Position numbers and translations under genes: made by a program. This document shows, piece by piece, positions 49,530 through 55,652 of a stretch of 55,652 nt of DNA; position 1 is the stretch's first letter; the number at the start of each line of letters is the position of its first letter. Under the pieces are notes generated by a model, which saw only the letters and a program-made list of their open reading frames with translations, was not told the DNA's origin and did no database searches. This DNA comes from Coprobacillus sp. CAG:826 (lineage in GTDB: Bacteria; Bacillota_I; Bacilli_A; RFN20; CAG-826), in assembly GCA_000437235.1 (NCBI GenBank), contig FR897044.1, forward strand, positions 1 through 55,652, in the 5' to 3' direction.

Positions 49530-49681
49530 AATTGTATCAATATAGGTACTTTTTGAAGCTTTTTTTTGCAATTTAACTGCGGAACGATAGGAGTTTGCTC
49601 ATTACTTTAATAAAAAAATACTATCTATGTTACGATTGATATCGCCAAATGTCACGATTTTCCTCACATATAAATATTAAC

Positions 49682-49710
49682 TTTCCATCAACATTATTAT
49701 ACACTAATAT
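49682..49710 (+). promoter_or_regulatory. Possible promoter of the ABC transporter
   Basis: TTTCCA (49682-49687), 17 bases, TAATAT (49705-49710). An inverted repeat AAACTAA/TTAGTTT (49724-49748) falls in the leader. Confidence 0.4.
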
Positions 49711-49771
49711 TAGGAACAAAAAAAAACTAAGAGATTAACTTTTAGTTTCAGTATACGAAAGGAGCGAAACT

Positions 49772-50473
49772 ATGAAAATACTATCTATGAAAAGCGTAAC
49801 AAAAGAATATCATACTGGTTCTTTAATTGTGCCCGCTATAGAAGACGTTTCGTTCGATTTGAACGAAGGTGAATTCGTAGTAATACTTGGCGAGTCCGGA
49901 GCGGGAAAAACTACTCTTTTGAATCTATTAGGCGGAATGGATACGGCAACGAGTGGGGAGATTGATCTTGATGGGCAAAATGTGACTTCGTTCAATAAAA
50001 AGAAACTGACCGACTATCGACGCCACGACATAGGTTTTGTTTTTCAGTTCTACAATCTTATGCCCAACCTTACCGCACTTGAAAATGTAGAAATTGCCGT
50101 TGAAATATGCAATAATCACCTCGATCCCAAAAAGGTTCTTGAATCGGTTGGACTTGCGGACAAATTGAACAGTTTTCCTGCAGAATTATCTGGAGGCGAA
50201 CAGCAGAGAGTTTCAATTGCTCGTGCGATTGCAAAAAATCCCAAGTTGATATTATGCGACGAGCCGACGGGCGCACTCGATTACGTTACTGGCAAAAAGA
50301 TATTGAAACTTTTACAAGACTTGTCTCGCGAACGTAAGAAACTTGTTATCGTCGTAACGCATAATGCTGCACTTAGAAATATGGCGGATAAGGTAATAAA
50401 GATAAAAAGCGGAAGAATAGAAAGTATTGAAACAAACGTCAATCCTAAATCGATTGAGGAGATAGAATGGTGA
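49772..50473 (+). CDS. ABC transporter ATP-binding protein, MacB/LolD type
   Basis: 233 residues. Walker A GESGAGKTT, Q-loop FVFQFYNL, signature ELSGGEQQRVSIARA, Walker B LILCDEPTGALDYVTG and switch His in VVVTHN. The order fits MacB/FtsE-type ATPases that power FtsX-fold permeases without transporting across the inner membrane alone. The following permease overlaps by 7 bases. Codons such as ATA, CTT and CGC are more frequent than in the rest of the window and GC is higher, so it came by transfer. AAAGGAG precedes the ATG. Substrates in such pairs include antimicrobial peptides (inference only). Confidence 0.92.
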   Translation: MKILSMKSVTKEYHTGSLIVPAIEDVSFDLNEGEFVVILGESGAGKTTLLNLLGGMDTATSGEIDLDGQNVTSFNKKKLTDYRRHDIGFVFQFYNLMPNLTALENVEIAVEICNNHLDPKKVLESVGLADKLNSFPAELSGGEQQRVSIARAIAKNPKLILCDEPTGALDYVTGKKILKLLQDLSRERKKLVIVVTHNAALRNMADKVIKIKSGRIESIETNVNPKSIEEIEW

Positions 50474-52332
50474 AAACATATTTGAAAACAGTCCGCAGGA
50501 TGTTTAAAAAGCATCTAATACGTCTACTTTCTCTTATCGGTATCGTTCTTATATCCACAGGATTTATATCTGGAATTGGCTCGCCGACAGATATGATTAA
50601 GGATAGTATAGAGAATTATTACAAAAGCCAAAACGTAAGCGATTTTGTCGTGAAGAGCAAAACTGGAAGTTTTACTGACGAACAGATCTTAGCAGTAAAA
50701 AATCATTACGGAGAAGGTAATGTCGAAGAGGGAATGTCCGTTGATATTCAGACGGAAGAGAGAAGATCGCTTCGATTGTATTTTCTCAATCTTGAAAACA
50801 TGAAAATCAACAAATTTGAACTCGTGGAAGGCGAGAGAATAACGGTCGATGACGTAAACTGCGTTTATGCAGAAGAAAAGGATAATGTAATAAAAGGGCA
50901 TTTCGTAGGCGAAAAAGTTGAAATAGATATTGCTTCTGCGCTGAATTCAACGATTGAATATAAAATTAACGTCACGATTAAAGGGATAGTAAGAAGTCCG
51001 CTTACATTCGGCAAGGATGGAGAACCAAGTTACAATAACCCCGAAGATACTGAAATTCCCGACAATATTTCCGAAATAAATAAACTCGACTTGCTTGAAA
51101 ATATTTTGTATTGTCCGATAGACCTATGCCCAACAATTATACCGAAAGGCGATTTGTATATTAAAGCGGAGAATCAGGATTTATTCAATTCTTTTTCTTA
51201 TGGCTATGAAAAATACGTCGAGAAAGAAAAGGTTGAACTTGTGAAGCTTTTAGGTGATGACATACGCATAATCACGCTTTATGATAATTATAGTTTCAAA
51301 TCGATTATCGCAAGCGCGAACAAAGTGCGTGGAATAGGAAATATTTTAATGGTGATTTTTATTGCCGTAACGCTTCTCGTCGTTTTATCGTCCATGATGC
51401 GACTTATGGATGAAGAACGTTCTCAAATCGCTTGTCTTAAAACGCTTGGGTACGGCTCTACGAGTGTCGTGTTGAGATACGTTTTCTTTGCACTTGTCGC
51501 GCTTGCTATCGGTGGGGGAGTCGGCTTCTTTGTCGGATATGGCGTTTCTTGGCTGATATGTTTCGTTTTCGGCTATGGACATGTCATGCCACCGATATCT
51601 GTGGTGGTCAATCCAAGCTATTACTTTATATCGCTCGGCGTAATTGTAGCGGCTACGTTGATTGCGGTATTTTCCGTCGGTATGCGGCTTGCTAATAACG
51701 CCCCCGCTGACCTTTTACGCCCGAAGACGCCGAAAAAAGGAAAAAGAATACTGCTTGAGAGAATTCCTTTTATATGGAAACGACTTTCATTTAAGTATAA
51801 ATCTTCACTGAGAAACGTTTTCAGGTATAAAACGAGATTTTTCATGATGCTAATATCTATAGCCGTTTCAACGGGACTTGTGTTTGCAGGGCTTGCGCTT
51901 CTCGACATGTGTGTTTTTGGTGATTTCGGTTCGCCTGCGATTGTTGGAATAGCGGTAGTGGTTGTTGCTTTTGCTGGACTTTTGACTGCGGTTGTAATAA
52001 ATACTCTTACGACGATAAATATAAGCGAAAGAGAAAGAGAAATCGCAACGCTTATGGTACTTGGCTACCACGATGGGGAAATATGCGGATATATCTATCG
52101 TGAAATATGTATAAGTGCGTTTTTTGGCATTCTACTTGGCTATCCCGTGGGGATAGGACTTGCCACGCTTGTATTCAAAACGATTGGGTTCGGAGCGGTA
52201 GGAGACGTCAGTTGGTTTATATGGATACTGATTCCGTTTATCGTTTTTGGGTTTACTTTGCTTGTAATGCTTATGCTTAGACCGAAAATAGTAAAAACAA
52301 AGATGAATGAGAGTCTAAAAGCTGTTGAATAA
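50467..52332 (+). CDS. FtsX-family ABC permease
   Basis: 621 residues. One N-terminal membrane helix (about 18-38), an extracellular domain (about 40-275), then two FtsX units: about 280-420 with three helices (GIGNILMVIFIAVTLLVVLS, DEERSQIACLKTLGYGSTSV) and about 455-610 (TRFFMMLISIAVSTGLVFAG, REREIATLMVLGYHDGEI). The motif E-R-x-x-Q/E-I-A-x-L-K/M-x-L-G-Y occurs in both, as usual for permeases that couple to MacB-type ATPases. Shorter than many Firmicutes relatives (about 1000). Same foreign codon pattern as the ATPase. Confidence 0.88.
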   Translation: MVKTYLKTVRRMFKKHLIRLLSLIGIVLISTGFISGIGSPTDMIKDSIENYYKSQNVSDFVVKSKTGSFTDEQILAVKNHYGEGNVEEGMSVDIQTEERRSLRLYFLNLENMKINKFELVEGERITVDDVNCVYAEEKDNVIKGHFVGEKVEIDIASALNSTIEYKINVTIKGIVRSPLTFGKDGEPSYNNPEDTEIPDNISEINKLDLLENILYCPIDLCPTIIPKGDLYIKAENQDLFNSFSYGYEKYVEKEKVELVKLLGDDIRIITLYDNYSFKSIIASANKVRGIGNILMVIFIAVTLLVVLSSMMRLMDEERSQIACLKTLGYGSTSVVLRYVFFALVALAIGGGVGFFVGYGVSWLICFVFGYGHVMPPISVVVNPSYYFISLGVIVAATLIAVFSVGMRLANNAPADLLRPKTPKKGKRILLERIPFIWKRLSFKYKSSLRNVFRYKTRFFMMLISIAVSTGLVFAGLALLDMCVFGDFGSPAIVGIAVVVVAFAGLLTAVVINTLTTINISEREREIATLMVLGYHDGEICGYIYREICISAFFGILLGYPVGIGLATLVFKTIGFGAVGDVSWFIWILIPFIVFGFTLLVMLMLRPKIVKTKMNESLKAVE

Positions 52333-52708
52333 AAATGTTGACAAACGAATGTTGAAAGTAATGGTAAGAAGTATCTATTACTGTTTGTATGCTGCTTTTG
52401 GCGATAACTTGCATCGGCTTAGTTGTGTGTGGAATAATGGCAGTAGTGAAGAAAACAAAAAGCCTGTTCACGATAGCACGCAAAGTTTTATAGAAGAACG
52501 ATTAGCAAAAGGACTTGTGGGTCTGACTGAGCTGGCGGGATTATCAGGGGTGATAAAATCAAGCGAAGCTGATGAGAAAAGGTTATTCGCTACCCGCTAA
52601 TCAAAGGCCAGAAAATATAAGAAATGGTTCAAATGAATGGATTGATTTTCAATCATATGGGACTACAGATTTAAGAATTACAGTTTTGAATTTTGTAAAA
52701 GATGAATA
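52333..52708 (+). pseudogene. Gene scars downstream of the transporter
   Basis: Several broken frames. One frame (52325-52600) reads 91 codons with no recognised domain; another, from ATG in MLLLAITCIGLVVCGIMAVV, encodes a single membrane helix of 34 residues; a third, ending at 52708, reads NGSNEWIDFQSYGTTDLRIT then a stop. The third looks like the end of an exported protein. GC is higher at the start and falls to the resident level at the end, so the junction of foreign and resident DNA is here, near 52600. Confidence 0.45.
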
Positions 52709-52714
52709 AATGAT

Positions 52715-52754
52715 GAGGCAGATAGATTTTTTCTATTTGCTTCTTTATGTTTTA
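52715..52754 (+). terminator. Terminator at the island's right side
   Basis: GAGGCAGATAGA (52715-52726) and TCTATTTGCTTC (52732-52743), a 12-bp stem with G-U pairs, then T-rich DNA. Confidence 0.7.
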
Positions 52755-52767
52755 AGCAAAGTGTAAA

Positions 52768-52796
52768 TTGCATTTATTTTATTAAGAAGATATAAT
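52768..52796 (+). promoter_or_regulatory. Promoter of the Cys/His-repeat lipoprotein
   Basis: TTGCAT (52768-52773), 17 bases, TATAAT (52791-52796). AAAGGAG stands before the ATG at 52821. Confidence 0.75.
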
Positions 52797-52820
52797 AATT
52801 ATAATTAAAAGGAGCATTTT

Positions 52821-55610
52821 ATGGCACGGAAAAAACAAATATTTTCTCTCTTTGTTGCTTTATCGTGTGTACTTTTAGGCACTACAAGCTGCCAATCAAA
52901 ACATACACATGATTATCATGTTACGAACAAAATAGAAGCAACATGTGAGGAGCAAGGAAAAATTACTTATACCTGTGATTGTGGAGATTATTATGAAACA
53001 ATCATCGATAAAAAAGGACATGTATTATCAGAAAACTATAAGTTTGATGATGAACAACACTGGTTATATTGCACGGTTTGTGAAAAACCATCAGAAAAAG
53101 AAAATCACAACTTAAAAGAAGAAATTATCACTGAAAGTTCTTGTGATAAGGAAGGCAAAGCCAAAGTATCATGCGCTTGTGGCTATGAATCTATAAAAGT
53201 ATTACCTAAAAAAGAGCATGATTATGCTTGGAAATTTGATGAGTTAGATCACTGGAAAGAATGTAATCTTTGCCACACTACTTTAGAGGATTCCAAAGAA
53301 AAACATAATCATTCAGAGCTTATTCATGAAGAAGCTTCCACCTGTTTAAAGAAAGGAAAGAAAATTTTCCAATGCGCTTGTGGACATCAAAATGAGGAAG
53401 AACTTGATTTTGCTAACCATAGTTACACGAAAGTTCAATATGATGAAACCAATCACTGGAATATTTGTGAAACTTGTAATCAAAGCGAAGGTATTCTTAC
53501 GCCACACACTTTTAAAGAAGAAGTAATAAGTGCAGCAACTTGTGACGAAAAAGGATCCACTCGCGTTTATTGTGATTGCGGTTATTCCTATACCAAGGAA
53601 ATAGATGTTTTAGGACATCAACTCGACAAAACTAAAGTTATTTCTAAAAATAGTTCAGGACACTTCTATCAATGTACAACTTGTAAACAATCCGTTAAGG
53701 AAGAGCATAACTTAGAAGCTTGTGATTGTCCTAATGGCAATCATCGTTTACCAACTTGTGCAAAAGAAGGTCATGAAGACTATCGTTGCACTATTTGTGA
53801 TTATTTAGATGAACGTTCTATTCCTAAAACTAACAATCATACGCCTTCATCTACTTGGGCAAGTAATGGCACGCATCACTGGCATACTTGTTTAGTGGAA
53901 GATTGTGACGCTAAATTAGATGAAGAACAACATAATTTTGTTACCGTTACAACTGAAGCTACTTGTGTGGTCGATGGTAAAGAAGAAAGTAAATGTGAAA
54001 CCTGTGGCTATGTAAGAAGTACAAAGATTTTAAAAGCGCCAGGTCATCGTTATGTCGATACTATTTTAGAGCCCGCGACATGTGCTAAAGAAGGACGCAT
54101 GCAACGAATTTGTAGCGTTTGTGGGGATGAAGTAGTAGAGACAATTGAAAAAGAACAACATACTTGGGATTCCTATAAAGCGGATGATAATTATCACTGG
54201 AAAGCATGCTCTATTTGTGGAGTAGAACAAACAACGAAGAAAAATCATACTTATGTCGAAGAAGTATTAGAAGAGGCAACCTGTACAACTTCGGGTAAGA
54301 GTCGCTTTACTTGCTCTGTTTGCCAACATAGTTATGAAAAAGTAACGACGAAAAGTCATAATTATGTAAGTAATGGTGATTATGTTGATTCAACGTGTAC
54401 GAGCTATGGACATCATACCGAAACTTGCACTTATTGTAATAACACTATCGAAGTTACGGATACATCTTTAGGTTATGCAGAACATCAATTAACTTATCAT
54501 GAAGCAAAAGCGGCAACGGAAACAGAAGACGGAAATATTAACTACTGGGAATGCTCCGCATGTCATAAATATTTCTCGTCTAAAAACGCAGAAAAAGAAT
54601 TAACGAAAGATGAAGTCTTTATTAAAAAAGTTTCAACGATTGAAGTGGAATCAATTGCAAAATTGTTAGAAGCTGGAGCTTCATTAAATGATAATGAAGA
54701 AAGCTATAATTATTATCAATTCTCCGCTAAAATATCGACCATTGATTTAGATGAACGTCTCATTACTTTAACCGATGATAGCGAACAAACCATCTCATTT
54801 GTCCTTTCGGTTGATACTAACATCGACACTTTAAAAGTCACGGATACGATGAAGATAAAAGCCAAATTATCAAAGTCAGGCAGTGCGGTATCCTTATCTT
54901 CTTTAACAATTCTAGACATTCAATCTGCAGTGACGAAATATTCGATTCATATTACGAATAATGATATAACTTTGAATAATATTTTTGCGCTTGATCAAGC
55001 TGGAAATTCCTACCAAGAAAATACCAATTACTATAACGTTTTAAATTATGGTGATACGATTTATTTAGAGTGTTGGGATTATTATAATGGTGCTTATTTA
55101 CAAAGCTTAATCGTTAACGGAAAATCTTATACTTTAACTAATGGTCAATCAGCAAAAATTACTGTGACAGAAGATATTTATGTGGAAGCCATCTTTAGTA
55201 AAACGAGATCAAACAATTTGACTGCAGATAACTTGGAAACGAATGAAAGTGGAACAACTAAAACTATCAATGGCTATGTTTCTTATACCTATGTAGGTGC
55301 AACCAATGAATATGGAAGATGGTACGCAAATTCAAGAACTCGCTTTAATTTAGATAATGCTTATTTAGAAAAAGTAATCATTCAGTTTGAAGATTATAAC
55401 ACGCAAGAATTAAGTAGCAATAAGATTTATGCGGGAACGGATGATTCACATAAAGCAGAAGTTACGTATTCTATTTCCAATTTAACCGCGACTTTAACCT
55501 TTGACACTACGAACCAATATCAATATTTTGAATATGTAAGTAATGTGCAAACTAGAATCGCTTCAATTCAATTTGTTTATAGCACTTATAATACGTTAAA
55601 AGTAGCTTAA
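52821..55610 (+). CDS. Large lipoprotein with Cys/His repeats, OB-like and Ig-like domains
   Basis: 929 residues. Signal peptide with lipobox TTSC (C24). Residues about 28-590 are a string of roughly ten Cys/His modules with the pattern H-x-W-x-x-C-x-x-C, then H and ATC...G...C-x-CG (for instance HWKECNLCH, ATCDEKGSTRVYCDCG). About 610-705 looks like an OB-fold (YQFSAKISTIDLDERLITLT), about 715-790 an Ig-like/Big unit (YLECWDYYNGAYLQSLIVNG), and about 795-929 a beta domain of unknown type. Cys/His repeats of this kind are common in surface proteins of gut Firmicutes, function unknown. The module is also in the 5'-nucleotidase at 37098. Anchored outside the cell by lipid. Confidence 0.85.
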   Translation: MARKKQIFSLFVALSCVLLGTTSCQSKHTHDYHVTNKIEATCEEQGKITYTCDCGDYYETIIDKKGHVLSENYKFDDEQHWLYCTVCEKPSEKENHNLKEEIITESSCDKEGKAKVSCACGYESIKVLPKKEHDYAWKFDELDHWKECNLCHTTLEDSKEKHNHSELIHEEASTCLKKGKKIFQCACGHQNEEELDFANHSYTKVQYDETNHWNICETCNQSEGILTPHTFKEEVISAATCDEKGSTRVYCDCGYSYTKEIDVLGHQLDKTKVISKNSSGHFYQCTTCKQSVKEEHNLEACDCPNGNHRLPTCAKEGHEDYRCTICDYLDERSIPKTNNHTPSSTWASNGTHHWHTCLVEDCDAKLDEEQHNFVTVTTEATCVVDGKEESKCETCGYVRSTKILKAPGHRYVDTILEPATCAKEGRMQRICSVCGDEVVETIEKEQHTWDSYKADDNYHWKACSICGVEQTTKKNHTYVEEVLEEATCTTSGKSRFTCSVCQHSYEKVTTKSHNYVSNGDYVDSTCTSYGHHTETCTYCNNTIEVTDTSLGYAEHQLTYHEAKAATETEDGNINYWECSACHKYFSSKNAEKELTKDEVFIKKVSTIEVESIAKLLEAGASLNDNEESYNYYQFSAKISTIDLDERLITLTDDSEQTISFVLSVDTNIDTLKVTDTMKIKAKLSKSGSAVSLSSLTILDIQSAVTKYSIHITNNDITLNNIFALDQAGNSYQENTNYYNVLNYGDTIYLECWDYYNGAYLQSLIVNGKSYTLTNGQSAKITVTEDIYVEAIFSKTRSNNLTADNLETNESGTTKTINGYVSYTYVGATNEYGRWYANSRTRFNLDNAYLEKVIIQFEDYNTQELSSNKIYAGTDDSHKAEVTYSISNLTATLTFDTTNQYQYFEYVSNVQTRIASIQFVYSTYNTLKVA

Positions 55611-55652
55611 TTAAATATTCTAAAATGGCTCTTTAAAATCTAGGGTGGTCTA

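Overview
The window reads as a chromosome segment of a low-GC Gram-positive bacterium of the Bacilli, probably an uncultured gut lineage related to Erysipelotrichales/RF39. This rests on the low GC, TTA-rich leucine codons, AGGAGG-type ribosome sites, TTGACA/TATAAT promoters, an S-box riboswitch, Spx, RNase J, DegV, YitT and ylb/yjb gene neighbourhoods, and many lipobox proteins. TGA is used as stop and TGG as tryptophan, so the code is standard. Coat-type genes and a YlbJ homologue point to endospore formation or a spore-forming ancestor. Nothing here allows a species name.

1-5.4 kb: the cut-off end of an ISLre2-type insertion sequence, then a lipid operon (flippase-like/glycosyltransferase fusion, PlsC-type acyltransferase), PduL phosphotransacylase, a TSCPD protein and a small gene. 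5.3-17.7 kb: metK under a SAM-I riboswitch, hibernation factor, aspartokinase, two HAD phosphatases, small membrane and DNA-binding proteins, a PAP2 phosphatase, tRNA-Ser(GGA), a RluA-type pseudouridine synthase, phosphoglucomutase and trpS. 17.8-27.6 kb: spx, a CYTH protein, NAD kinase, a PTS EIIB-like protein without its cysteine, maf, RNase J, def, and a ylbD-ylbE-ylbF-rsmD-coaD-ylbJ block in the order known from Bacillus subtilis, with pgeF. Three small coat-type genes (20.1, 23.5 and 27.7 kb) are scattered here and share a CATANNNTA element 19-23 bases before their start codons.

28-46.9 kb: a membrane thioredoxin-like protein, YitT, MscS, an ECF sigma factor operon (sigma, membrane protein with a large ectodomain, two lipoproteins), a cluster of small membrane/DUF genes, a lipoprotein 5'-nucleotidase, an MBL hydrolase, tRNA-Ser(CGA), a degenerate GGDEF-EAL membrane protein, proS, a membrane-tethered XRE regulator, a PAP2-like protein, degV and tRNA-Ser(GCT).

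46.9-52.7 kb is an accessory island beside tRNA-Ser(GCT). It holds a lipoprotein gene that looks leaderless, a truncated alkD, a CPBP protease broken at a T9 tract, four TGTACGCA repeats at exact 20-base steps, a MacB/FtsX-type ABC transporter with visibly different codon use, and gene scars. The window ends with a 929-residue lipoprotein built largely of Cys/His repeats, a module also found once in the 5'-nucleotidase.

No complete undescribed system is proven. The best candidates are the ECF-sigma/lipoprotein operon, the degenerate GGDEF-EAL protein with a palindromic operator, the Cys/His-repeat lipoproteins, and several unusual control elements. Promoters, hairpins and domain calls were made by eye, without database searches.
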